Below, piece by piece: positions 23,201 to 34,900 of a DNA stretch of 64,000 nt. The number at the start of each line of letters is the position of its first letter. Positions within the stretch are counted from its first letter, which is position 1. This DNA comes from Brassica napus (Eukaryota > Streptophyta > Magnoliopsida > Brassicales > Brassicaceae): assembly GCF_020379485.1 (NCBI RefSeq), contig NC_063447.1, positions 56,223,452-56,287,451 of the forward strand. Reading direction: 5' to 3'. The translations under genes were made by a program, and so were the position numbers. The notes beneath the pieces were generated by a model. It worked only from the letters and a program-made list of their open reading frames with translations. It did no database searches and had not been told where the DNA came from.

Positions 23201-25805
23201 CCGCTCATATATTAATCTCTACAGCTTCTAAACCATTTTTATAGTATCTTTATTAGGAAACTTAGATGAGTAAAAGAAAACATTAACCTCTATTTGCGAC
23301 TGTCAATTGTTTAATGGATAATATTTTTAAAAATATTAATTAATAGTGTTGTTTAGAAACTCATTAAGGTATATCTATAATAATAGTTTTTTAAAAAAGC
23401 TTTTTTAAAACCAACCGTGCTTTGTGCTAGTGATTTCGCATTTGGAGTTGGTTTCATTGTGCCCTCTATTCGATATCTGTTAGGAGGGTGAGTTAATGCC
23501 AATGTCATTGGGTATAGCCAAAAACAGCTTCCATCTGAGAATAATCAGGCCTCGATTGGTACAGCTGATGATAAAGCAGTATATTGTATAAGCAGTACGC
23601 TGCAGAAGCTGTATGCTCTCGTTAAATTTTTTAATAAATTGATTGGTAAAGCAGAATCATTATAAATTACCACAAAAGTTAATACATAATATATTTAATG
23701 TGAAATAATATATATTAAATTATAATATATATTAATAATATATTTGTTATTAAAAATAATAAATCTTATTTAATTATATAAATCAAATTAAATTTTAAAT
23801 GTGAATTATTATTATTATCTTAAATATGTAATTTAAAAATATAAAATTTGTTAAAAATAAATAAATTATATATAATTTATATATATATTATCATTATTTA
23901 TTTATTGGTAGAGCAGTAAATGATTCATATACTATATTATCATAAAAATTAATATAAGATATATAATTTACTTATTTCTAAATAATATAGATATTTTTAT
24001 TTTATAATATGTAATATATAAATATATATTATGTTATGTTTTGTTATTAAAAATAATGAATGATATGTGTAATTATATAAATTGTATTATATTTTAAATG
24101 TGAAATATTGTTCTTTTAAAAAAAAGTTAAACATATTTAATTGCAACTTTTTTTAAAAAATATAAATTTTATTTTTTATTATAAACATATTTTATATTAT
24201 TTAAGAAATTAATTATATATATTTTAAATTATTTTATATATTTTAACTGCAAATGCTCTATCAAAAGCTCCCTATGAGAGCATAGAGCAAAGAGAATTTG
24301 GAGAGCGTTAGCATCTTGTAAATGTTTTTTCAAATGCTTCTATGATAAATGTTGATTGGATAATAATGAACATAATGTTTACGCTAATTCTCTACCAATC
24401 AAAAGTCGGGCTGTCGGATCACCTCTTAGTTTTTAAAAAATGGACATTTTGGATGGTTGATTGAGTGGGGCTGTGCTTAGTTATGGACTTTTAATGGTTG
24501 TAGGGTGCTTTTTTAACAAGAATAAGTCTGAATAACATTTATAGTGTGTCTACCATCTCTTGGAATACAACGTGTCTACTACAACCAAATGATTAAGCGC
24601 AGTTTTAACTACATTATAAATATAAACTCTACAAATTAAGAATGTTGAGAGTGTAACATTTATTCTTTATAAATTAGTAATTTCATTCTCCTATTAAATT
24701 ATAATTTTATATAATATCGCCAAAATATTGAGACAAAAAATTAGAAATAGTTTTCATTTTAAATAAAAAGAAATAATACAACATTTCAAAAATTATAAGT
24801 TATATAGAGTATTTATTAACTTATGATTTAACGAGACCATATGTTTACGAGGTTTATAAAATTAGTTTATTGTATTATATTATATTTTAGATTAATAACT
24901 TGAAACTAATTTTTTAATAATTTACCATTTTTAATTAATTCAGAATTAATTTATAGATTTTATTAAATATAATGTTCATTAAAAGTTTTTGGATCTAAGA
25001 TTAACAATTCAGATCAAAATATGACGTGTGCATATCTAAAACTTTGTAAGTACGAATATTCATTCATAACTTCGATATCTAATCTGATATATGAATCCAA
25101 ACTATATTTTCATATATTGAATTTTGATAGACTGAATTATATTTCATGTAATTAATATTTTTATACATTTTATTTTATTAGGTACATATAATGGTGACAT
25201 AAGGTCGCCACTAGTACATGAAAACATTAATAGATTTTTAGTAAGAATATTTAGACACTCAAATCAACAGATCTCAACACTTGGAGGGGGAAACAAGTAC
25301 GAATTAGATACAAAAAATTATTTCTGTTAGTCCAAGTTATTTGAATGGAAAACAAAAGATAACCACAGTTTTTTTGCTGGTAATAGGAAGAGATATTTTT
25401 TGCAAGTGATGCTTTTAAAAATCAATTTAAAGGATTCGATCGAATCTAAAAGGAGTATCTTCCGGTCCCTATATATATTCCACAAGCACTATGTTTATTC
25501 CCACGCTATTAGAGAATCGAACAACAATGGCAGTACAGAGAAGCAATGCAAAATTCTCTTATTCAGCATAGCCAAATTCCTCTTCTTCAGCATAGCCAAA
25601 TATAAATGCACTAGGGTCGGCCCGCCCTACGGGCACGATTAAAATTAACAAATAATTTAAGTGGTTAGAGTAAATATTTAATATAAATTGCTATTATTTA
25701 AAAATATAAATTTTGTACATGTTATTGTATTTGAAGAATAAATAAACCATGTTATCTGAAAAATTAGTTATAATTTTAAAATAAATATTACTTGTTAGTT
25801 TTCAA
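23201..25805. other. AT-rich non-coding stretch of block copy B
   Basis: Matches copy A 6044-8978 without the LINE fragment. The empty LINE target is at about 24657-24670. No gene is supported. Confidence 0.5.
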
Positions 25806-26120
25806 AAGAGAAATTCTTTCAAATAGTTTTTTTTAAGTTTTTGTCACAAAAATAAGCCTCAAAAAAAAAAAAAATTACGAAATAGCCCTTTTTATTTTGA
25901 AAATTTTAATATTTAATTTTTATTTTTTAAAATTTGAAACTCCATCCCCAAAATCTCATCCCTTAACGCTAAAGCCTAAGTCTAGATTAGTTAACCCTAC
26001 GGTAAAAATACATTTTTACCATTTAATAAAACTTATTTTGGTCATTTTCTTCTTTGAAAACTATTTTTGTGACAAAAATTTAAAAAGAGCTATCCTCGAG
26101 AGAATTTCTCTTTTTAAAAT
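25806..26120. mobile_element. MITE with about 60-bp inverted ends, copy B
   Basis: Counterpart of 8979-9298 with the same inverted arms (GTCACAAAAATA and its inverse) and small differences, including a longer A-run in the left arm near 25861-25873. Confidence 0.72.
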
Positions 26121-29100
26121 TTGATTTTTTTTTCTTGTTAAAAGGTTTAAGATGATTTTCTTTTGTTAAGTGATCTATATTTTAATTATATATTAAGAAT
26201 TGGATGTCGCATTACATAATTTCTTATGATTTTTTGGAGTTGGATGATCATAAAAAAAACCTGTGAGCTTTTTTTTTTTTCATTTTTATCAGTAGAAAAG
26301 AAACAAACTTGTAAATAAATTCACATACATTTTCTTTTAATTTTATATACTTAAGTGGATTATCTCATATTTTTACTAAATTTAGTTTTTACAGTAGATT
26401 ATTACTGCAGATTGTTATTTGAGTAGGTTGTTATAAACTACTCTAACAAGTTATAATATAAACTGCTGACAACTGCAATTTACGAAGTGTGTAATGAGAT
26501 ATATTATCATCGTCTTTACATTTTTTTACCAGTTAGATCTTATCTGCAAATTAATTTATTTAGAGCAACTATTTAGACTAATTGATTTATTCTTGACTAA
26601 GAGCTAACTGGTGATAATCATGTAATCAATTATGTTTACCCCATGCTCCAATAACTCCTCTGGTTTATTCTCCTGAAAAGTGATGTTTCACAAATTAAAT
26701 AATCATTATAAATAACCATTTGTGCGTGGATTTTGTTCCGTTATATTTTTTTTAACTTTTAATTACTTTAGTTTAAATGATTTTGATTTATACTATGTGT
26801 AGATCATTATTTTGAATTTTTTTAAAATTATCGCCTTTTTCCTTTGAACTTGTTTGTTGTAAATGACTCAAGGTTAGTTTCACTATAGTTGAATAAGTTA
26901 CATACTTCGTTGGACTAAGCAAAAACATATTTTATTTTCATATCAATATTAAAATTACGGTTGAACATTTTTTAGTATATAATATTTTAAATTTTCACTT
27001 TTATTTGATTACAATAACCTTAAATTTCATTGTCACAACAAAAACTCTTTTTAGTGACTGCAAATAATAGAGTTTAAGATTGCTAAGATTGGCACAACTT
27101 GAGATAAGTACAAAAAAAATGATCTTTTGAATCTGAACGACACTCTTGCATCCAAGTACAAAGAAGAACATTCATTATTGATGATAAAAAGCTTCTCAAC
27201 CACCTTTGTAAAGCTTCTTAACCATCTTCATGTATTATGTACAGCAGCAAACTCAAAAGCAGACAAAAGAAGAACATTCATTATTAATGATAAAAAAAAA
27301 AGAGAAAACCCGAGATGTGTAAATTTATTTATCATTGTTGCACTGACAAAAAAAATATCTGGACACGTGTCACTACGTGAAAGAATAATTTATCTAGGTG
27401 TCTGCCTACGTGGCTTAATGAGAAGACAGTAAACTATGTTTATAATAATAGATTTTATGATAGTTACAGAAATGTGTATAGTCACCCAAGTGGGAAAAGG
27501 AATTATACGTAAGTTTCCAATATAAATAACTCTATCGTGTTAACAAATCATGAAAATGTATAAATAGATAATTACAAAACAATGTATAAAATTTACTAAA
27601 TCAATGCTTTAGAAAGACACAAATCTATATTTCTTTAAAAAAATCTTTAAATTTTATTTTCTAGTACCAAAAATTTCATTGATATTAAAAATTAATATTA
27701 ACAACTTAATGTAAAGTAAACTTTTAAAATCTATTTTTGCGGCCTAGTAGTTTCCGGTTGTGAATGGCGTTTGAACTTAGTCTATTAGGTCATGACTGGT
27801 TTCTCCGTTATCGCATACAAACACCTAGATGTTTGTGTTTAAAATTAGTGATATGTGTCTTAGTCCTCCAAAAAGTACATTTTACAAAGTATTTTTTGTT
27901 TTAATCGTGGTACTTATATATCGACTTTTATTTTAAATAATGGTGGATTTGTATATACAACGTTTGCAACAGGCGTTTGCATCGTAATATATAATATGTA
28001 TCATACTAATCACATACAAGTCTACCATAATTAGATGTACATATCCAAGTCTATCATCTATGTATTTAAGCATACAAGACTATATTTTATGTAGACATAT
28101 AAGTCTATCATCAGTTTAATAAATAATACAAGTCTGCTATTATAAATCTACCACCATAGTAACCAATAAATGTTTCAACTATCACTTGCTTAAATAAACT
28201 CAAAAATTAAGTTAGTTTACCGTCAAAAGAAACAAATCTACAATTTCTGGCATCATCAAAACATATCTACCATCATAGAGGTTAACATCATTAATTTCTT
28301 AGTTTTTTTTAGTTGACAATGCAAGAATTTCTACAGATCTTTAGAATACATCTCAAACTTTGTCATCAGGATATATCCTCTTTTTTTTTTTTTTTTTCTT
28401 TATCAGGATATATCCTCAAAAAAATCTGCTTTAATCGATTTACAGTTTTTTTCTTTCTTTCTATTTTGGATTAAGCTTTGTGAGAACTTCTACTTGAGGA
28501 TTTTAAGATATATAACATTGTCATCAAAATATATTCCCAAGATGAATACGTTTATTTTATTTTTTTTGAACGGCTAGTATGTTTTATTAACTATATCAAT
28601 TCCTACACATCAGTTCTACAGCTATGAATATCATGTGATTAAAGTTTTATATTTGTGTTTTACCAGTTTCTCACTTTTGTTTAGAGTCTTTTATCAATTT
28701 AATATCTTTAAATTTCCTTTTGTTCATTTCCATGTCTTTCAGGGATTAGGTCGATTTGAAACAAAAAAGAATCAATTTAGATGCTAGAGCAACTAAAAAT
28801 GAAGAATTTTGCAGATGCGTCAGAAGTTAGATGGAAGAATTCCCACCAAGAGAATTAAGCTCATTTTTGTCACAAGTTAGAAATTGATTTATCTTTTCAA
28901 TGCAACCGGTCTGAAATCAATCGTACAGTTGGATTAAAGTATTTCATTCTATTGAAGACGGATATGTTTGCCAGTTCAATACGAGAAATGTTTTTTTTGT
29001 TTTTCTTATAATATTTGGTTTAATTCGACATATATCTACTATTTTTGAGCCACTGTTGAGGTTAATTTTTTTTCATATGATTAGAGAGTTTGAGAGTTTT

Positions 29101-29525
29101 GGGGAAACTAATTCGTACTCTGCCTTTGGAGAAGCCCTCTAAAACCCTATTTTATGTCTTTTAACCTAGTTATTTATTTTCATCTTAGATTTGTGATTTT
29201 TCTTCCATTTATGCGTAGTTCAATAGTTAACTTTTAGGCTTTCAATGGAACTGAAGAAAATGATTGTTTAGGCTTGTTTAGATTAGAAAATTATCAATTG
29301 ATTCTTTAATTGAAATGTTTTTTTGCTTGAACTTGATTAACTATCTATTTTTGATTTTATGTTTTTCTAAATACAGGTAGAGTTGGTTTGATTACCTGAA
29401 AATAATATGTGTTAGCAAAGTATCTTTAGCTTACAAGAGTTGATGTTATTGTACTTAGTGAACCTAGCGAAACTCGAACTTAATGCATGTTTAATTTCCT
29501 AGGGTCAACAAAATTTTTTTAGGTT
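26121..29525. other. Non-coding: end of block B and unique AT-rich DNA
   Basis: 26121-27985 repeats copy A 9299-11184 and keeps the CACGTG motif near 27365. From 27986 on the DNA is unique in this window. At about 28010-28180 short AAGTCTATCAT/ACAAGTCTA words recur irregularly. No frame with credible coding features was found up to 29525. Confidence 0.45.
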
Positions 29526-29851
29526 GTTAGACCACCTCCATAGGTGTTTCTAAAGGAAGGTTCTGCAACAAAAGTGAAAAAAAAATGAAAAAAGAATAAA
29601 AATGAGAGAACCGGTGTTTAATATGAGCTTTTTGGAATTGATAAGAACCCATACGTGTCACTTTCTGAATGAACCTCCCATTTATGTTTCTTCGCCGGGA
29701 TCAGTTTGTTCTGTTCCTCCTCCAATCTAGATCAATTCATCTTCTCTCTCGATCTTCGTCGGACAAAAGGCAAAGGCGCTCCAATCGTGATCACTCCGTC
29801 GTCTGTTGCAGTACCCAGACGTCTCGAGCTTTTGATCTCTGGTGAGAACCG

Positions 29852-29971
29852 ATGGGTGTCACGTTTAAGATATCGAAGACTGGTAGAAAGTTCCGGCCGA
29901 TGGTTTCTACTGAATCGGTTACTCCTGACTTCTCCAGAACAGCTGAATCCGAAATCAATCGTCCTATCTGA
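29852..29971 (+). pseudogene. Unidentified N-terminal exon fragment
   Basis: An ATG at 29852 opens a 39-codon frame (MGVTFKISKTGRKFRP, ending AESEINRPI) closed by a TGA. A GT donor context follows near 29981 (CAAAGGTAATG). It reads like a conserved N-terminus of a plant protein but the family was not recognised. Upstream lies a pyrimidine-rich leader-like stretch. Confidence 0.3.
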
Positions 29972-30110
29972 GAAATCAAAGGTAATGTAGCCTATTCTGG
30001 TTTGGGGCTAGTAAGGTTACCTGGAGCTGTGATCTTTAGTTGTTTGTGTAATGAATAATGATAAGACTTCTCTGCTTGTGCTAACGTAATTCTAAATGCA
30101 TATGGTTTCA

Positions 30111-30186
30111 GTTTGGGCTGTTTTGTGTTTGTGATGGACATGGGGGAGCAGGGGCTGAAAACAGAAGCTTGGATGATCACCAATAT
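30111..30186 (+). pseudogene. PP2C phosphatase exon fragment
   Basis: After an acceptor-like TTTCAG at 30105-30110 the frame reads FGLFCVCDGHGGAGAEN. This is the metal-binding DGHGG motif of PP2C phosphatases. The FCVCDGHGG form resembles the kinase-associated phosphatase KAPP (from memory). The frame then degrades. Confidence 0.6.
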
Positions 30187-30424
30187 GAGGTTCTGAAGCT
30201 TGTCTTTTTCTTTCCGTTTCATTTGATTGCATGTTTGTCTCCTTTGACGACTTGGCTGCAACTTTTTCATTGCTTAATGAACTAGCAGGGTTGTACAACT
30301 ACAGCTCTCTTGGTTTGGAAAAGACAGTGAAGAACATTTATTCGCACAATCTGCCAATCTTGGTGATTCAACATATAATTTTTTTGGAGCGTTGGACTGT
30401 TTTTGTGTTATGTCGTTGTAACAA

Positions 30425-31042
30425 CACTACATCAAACTGAGCGAGATGGAGAAGAACCGCAAGTTGAATGACCTTCTTGACGCATTGGACTTCAATCAAG
30501 TTGTCATATTTGTGAAGAGCGTTAGCAGAGCTGGGGAGCTGAACAAGTTGTTTATTGAATGCAATTTCCCCTCAATATGCATTCACTCTGGCATGTCTCG
30601 GGAAGAGAGGTTTGTATATTATTTCATCTGAACTGTCTCGACTTGCTCTTAGAGCTTTTCTGCAGGAGACCAATTCTTAACCCTTCACAATGATATGATA
30701 TTTATGCTGACTCACTACAAAAGTTTTTAAGGAAGGGCACAAGAGGATCCTTGTGGCGACAGACTTGGTAGGAAGAGGCATTGCCATTGAGCGTGTCAAC
30801 ATTGTTATCAACTATGACATGCCAGATTCTGCTGATACATATCTTCACAGGGTAAATATTTGTTTTTAAATTTTCTGAAATCTCATATGGATTATTTTGA
30901 CTCTCACTTAACAAAGAGGTCTTGTAACATTACTGCTATACTCTGTTTATGGTATAAGTTGGGAGAGCGGGTAGGTTTGGAACAAAGGGTCTTGCGATCA
31001 CATTTGTGGCATCAGCTGCAGATTCTGAAGTTCTTAATCAGG
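30425..31042 (+). pseudogene. DEAD-box RNA helicase C-terminal fragment (UAP56/RH15-like)
   Basis: Three exons of the helicase C domain remain. 30425-30612 has [35 protein letters not shown] and [12 protein letters not shown]. 30727-30851 has [20 protein letters not shown] and [15 protein letters not shown]. 30958-31042 has [20 protein letters not shown] and ends SEVLNQ before a GT donor. Order and motifs match the UAP56/RH15/RH56 group. The N-terminal DEAD half and the last exon are absent, and the expected RGIDIERV reads RGIAIERV. Not a working gene. Confidence 0.82.
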
Positions 31043-31157
31043 TATGGAGTTTGATCTTCTTTATATGTCTACTGTCTAGCTTCGTTTTCTTAATCAGCTT
31101 CGTTTTCTTATTCATCCTTTTATCAATCTTTAACCGGGAAATAAACAATACTGCAGT

Positions 31158-31212
31158 GATGGGTTATGGGATGTGGTGAGTCCGAAGAAAGCTGTGCAGC
31201 TGGTGCTACAGG
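31158..31212 (+). pseudogene. Second PP2C exon fragment
   Basis: [20 protein letters not shown] ends at a GT donor (CTACAGGTAAAA). The SDGLWDVVS motif is the conserved C-terminal PP2C metal-binding motif. Together with the fragment at 30111 it suggests that one PP2C gene contributed both pieces, with helicase exons between them. Confidence 0.62.
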
Positions 31213-31447
31213 TAAAAAAAAAAATTTATTTCAAATGGAAGCAACATGGTTGTACTGCTCTGTCGTAAACTCACGTGTATGTTTCAGAAATTTTTTTTTT
31301 TAAATAACCTCAATGAGGTTTTACCATTGGAGGAAGAAAAATTTAATTAGACTAACATGGATTCTAAACTTTTCAAATCACAAAATTAATTACTAAATTA
31401 TTCATTAGAACCCTTTAATAGTCTCTAACCAATAGACTTGCTCTTAG

Positions 31448-31907
31448 AAATAGTAATTGAGGTCACGAGTGAAAACATTATGCATTTACAGACTCCAGGG
31501 GCGGACCCACCACTAAAGGAGGTGTGGTACATACCACGTACTGTTTTAATATTTTTTTCTTAGTAACTAAATAAAACTTAGTTTATCTCTAGCCCAAACT
31601 AAGACAAAAATGATGTGTTCCACCCATCTACTATCTATCAGCCCAATTAAAATAAATATTATGTATCTCATAGCCCAACTTAAAATACAGTTTTCTATTA
31701 TCTAGCCCAACTAACTATTATTCTAATAATTGAAAACCCTAATCTTCTTCTTTGAATGTTACGTGCTTCTCTTTTCAAAACAAATCTGCACAAAAATCAG
31801 TTCATACTTCATTTTTAATGCTTGTTCTGGTGCCTATGGAAAAAAATATTTTTAAAAACAGTGTGTATCTGCATCAAAAACTAATTTGGAGAAATTTCCT
31901 TCAAGTT
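31448..31907. other. Unassigned AT-rich DNA with a possible hAT-type end
   Basis: CAGGGGCGGACCCACCA at 31496-31512 resembles the terminal sequence of plant hAT-like elements. No matching inverse was seen before the copia element. No gene is supported. Confidence 0.3.
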
Positions 31908-34900
31908 TTAGATGGAACACTTCTCCATTATACCTATATTTATATGAAAGACAATTCCCTTTTAACATGTGGGATATGGAAAACACAAACCTAACCTAAA
32001 TAGAAACTTCATTTTCCTATTTCTAAGTTTTTTTATTGTGTTTATCTTAACATATTAAACATCTAATAATATGTTAAGTTTTCACAAGCTTGGAATTATC
32101 CAACATTCACCTCTTTAATTCCAACTTGAATTAGAGAGATCAATTTCTTGAACTCCGATTAAGCTCCTCATTTGCTTGAACATAATCCTTGCTAATGGCT
32201 TGGTAAGGATGTCGGCCTTCTGCTTAAATCCCAACACATGCTCTACTTCGATCTGCCCGTTCTCCACACACTCACGAATGAAGTGATACTTCTTGAGCAC
32301 ATGCTTACTCCTTCCATGGAAAACTAGATTCTTCGTTAGAGCAATGGCTGATTTGTTGTCGATCCTAAGTTTGACCTTCTCGCCTTCTTTGCTTAGTATC
32401 TCACTCAACAACTCCTTGATCCATATAGCTTGCTTCGCTGCTTCTGTTGCTGCAATGAACTCTGCTTCACATGATGACAATGCAACCGTCTGCTGCTTCT
32501 GCGATGTCCAAGTGATCAGTGATGAAACGTAGTAGAATGCATGTCCTGACGTGCTCCTCCCGTCATCGAGATCAATGTTGTGACTGCTGTCACTATAACC
32601 AACAACACTCCTTGACCCATCTCTCTTGAAGAACAGACAGTAGTTTGTTGTTTCTTTCACATACCACAATATGTGCTTGATGGCTTGTCCGTGAGAGTCT
32701 CTCGGATTGTGCATGTATCGGCTAAGAACACCTACTGCGTAACACAGGTCGGGTCTTGTGTGAAGCAGATACCTCAAACATCCTATGATTCTTGTGAACT
32801 CTATAGCATCTATCTCTCGTTCATCTTCAGCTTTTGAGATCTTCAAATTCGCTTCTATTGGAATTTGAGTTGCGTTACACGCTTCCATCTTCGTGTCACA
32901 CATGATTCCTTGAGCATACCTTTCTTGCTTTTTTCTGATTCCGTCTGCTCCTTAAATCACCTTTATGCCAAGGTAGTACGTTAGCTTACCTAGATCTGAC
33001 ATCTCGAACTTCTTAGACATCTCCTCCTTGAATTGCCTAATGACCTTAAGCGAAGTTCCTGTCACAAATAGATCATCAACGTAGATGGCTATGATCAAGA
33101 CGTCTTGTCCTTCAATCTTGTGGTACACTGATAGTTCCTTCGTGCACTTCTCAAATCTCATCTCCTTGAGAACCTGATCGAGTTTCACATTCCATGCCTT
33201 GGGTGCCTGGCGTAACCCATACAAAGCCTTGTGTAACACATAAACTCGATCCTCTTCTCCTTTCTTTTCGAAACCTTCGGGTTGAGTTACATACACTAAC
33301 TCCTTTAGATCTCCATTCAAGAAAGCGGTCTTTACGTCCATGTGATGTATCTCCTAACCGTTTGTTGCTGCGAGGGCTATTAAGAGCCGAATAGTTTCGA
33401 GTCGCGCCACTGGTGCAAACACTTCATCGAAATCTATTTGTTCTCTTTGTACATAGCCTTTTGCTACAAGTCTTGCCTTGTACTTGCTCACTGTACCATC
33501 CGCCTTTCTCTTGATCTTGTAGATCCACTTCAACCCTATAGGTTTCACTCCAGTCGGTCTATCCACAAGCTCCCATGTCTTGTTTCTTGGGATAAACTCC
33601 AACTCGGCCACCATCGCTTCAACCCATTCTCGTACATGTTCTGCTTTAAAATAGTTCGCTGGCTCGCCATCCACTGTGAGCAACAGCATTGCACTTTCTT
33701 GATCTGCAAGTAACACATAATCATCGAGATATCTTGGTTTTGTTATGGTTCGACCTTGTCTAGTCACCAACGGTTGACCTCCACCGTCTTGGTTTGCATT
33801 GTGATCCGCATCTTCTTCTTCTTCCTCATCTTGGTTTATAGCTTCCTATCCATGATCCTCACTTTGATCATTACCTTCTTCTATATCACCCTCAAGTGGA
33901 AGCTTAAGCATGTTCGGTTCACAATCAACTTGGTTTGTTGTAGACGCCCAATCCCAAGCTTTCTCCTCATCAAAAATTACATCTCTACTCACCATCACCT
34001 TCCTTCTGTCTGGATCATAGAGTCTATAGGCTTTGGAACCCGGCTCAGTTCCAAGATTGACCATACTCTTTGATCTCTCATCCAACTTCTTCAGATAAGG
34101 ACCAGTGATTTTCGCATGGGCTACACAACTGAATATCCTCAAGTGCTTGATATTTGGCTTCCTCGATGTAAGGCACTCGTATGGCTCTGATTCTTCAAGG
34201 TTTTGTAGGAACTCTGTTGATGAGGTAAGTTGAATGTCGTACAGCTTCACCCCCACAAGTAGTTCGGCATCTTCTTTGCCTTCAGCATACTTCTTGTCAT
34301 TCCCATCAAGGTTAAGTTTCTCCTCTCCACAACACCGTTTTGTTGAGGTGTGTAAGGCGCGGTTAGGTGCCTTTTAACTCCATTCTCTTCACAGAATATA
34401 TTGAACTCAGCTGAGGTAAACTCTCCTTCTCTATTGGTGCAAAATAGTTTTGATGGTTGACCCGGTCTGCTTCTTTAAACCTTTTGAATCGATCGAATAC
34501 CTCACTCTTCTCCTTCAATAGCATAACCCACATATACCTAGAGAAGTCATCGATCAAGACAAAGACATACTTATTATTTGCAGGCGTTGGTGGTGTGATT
34601 GGTCCACACAAATCTCCATGCAATAACTCTAATGGCTTTGCCGCACGAAACATGACTTTGATCGGGAATGACTGTCTGATCTGCTTCCTTGCGAGACATG
34701 CGTCACACACGCTTTCTTTGTGTTACACACGGCATTCCCACGACCATCTCCTTCCTAACCATGTTGTTCATCACTCCATAGCTTATATGTCCTAGTCGAG
34801 CATGCCACCTCCATGTAGCATCTACGTCCCTGACATGTAAACACTCTGGGTAGCTTATCTCCATAGGGGTCTTGTAGAGACGATTTGGAGATCTTGTCAC

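Larger units (their letters stand above)
20617..27985. repeat. Block copy B of the large direct duplication
   Basis: Near-identical to 3455-11184. It lacks the 313-bp LINE insertion of copy A and has small indels in poly-A/T runs. Its left edge is the CACTA right terminus. Its right edge, GGCGTTTGCATCGT at 27985, continues into unrelated AT-rich DNA (AATATATAATATGTATC), which is presumably the original downstream flank. Confidence 0.95.
29527..31447 (+). mobile_element. Gene-fragment mosaic, possible Pack-type transposon (tentative)
   Basis: A block of about 1.9 kb carries pieces of at least two unrelated host genes, listed separately. Its left edge (CACCTCCATAGGTG ... AAAGGAAGGTTCT, 29533-29564) resembles the inverse of the right edge (complement of 31407-31440: GTCTATTGGTTAG ... 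TTAAAGGGTTCT). The similarity is partial and no target duplication was identified. A transposon that captured exons is one reading; a patch of nested insertions is another. Confidence 0.35.

Noticed and set aside
31496..31512. hAT-like terminus CAGGGGCGGACCCACCA
   Set aside because: No inverse partner or 8-bp duplication found; kept only as a note.
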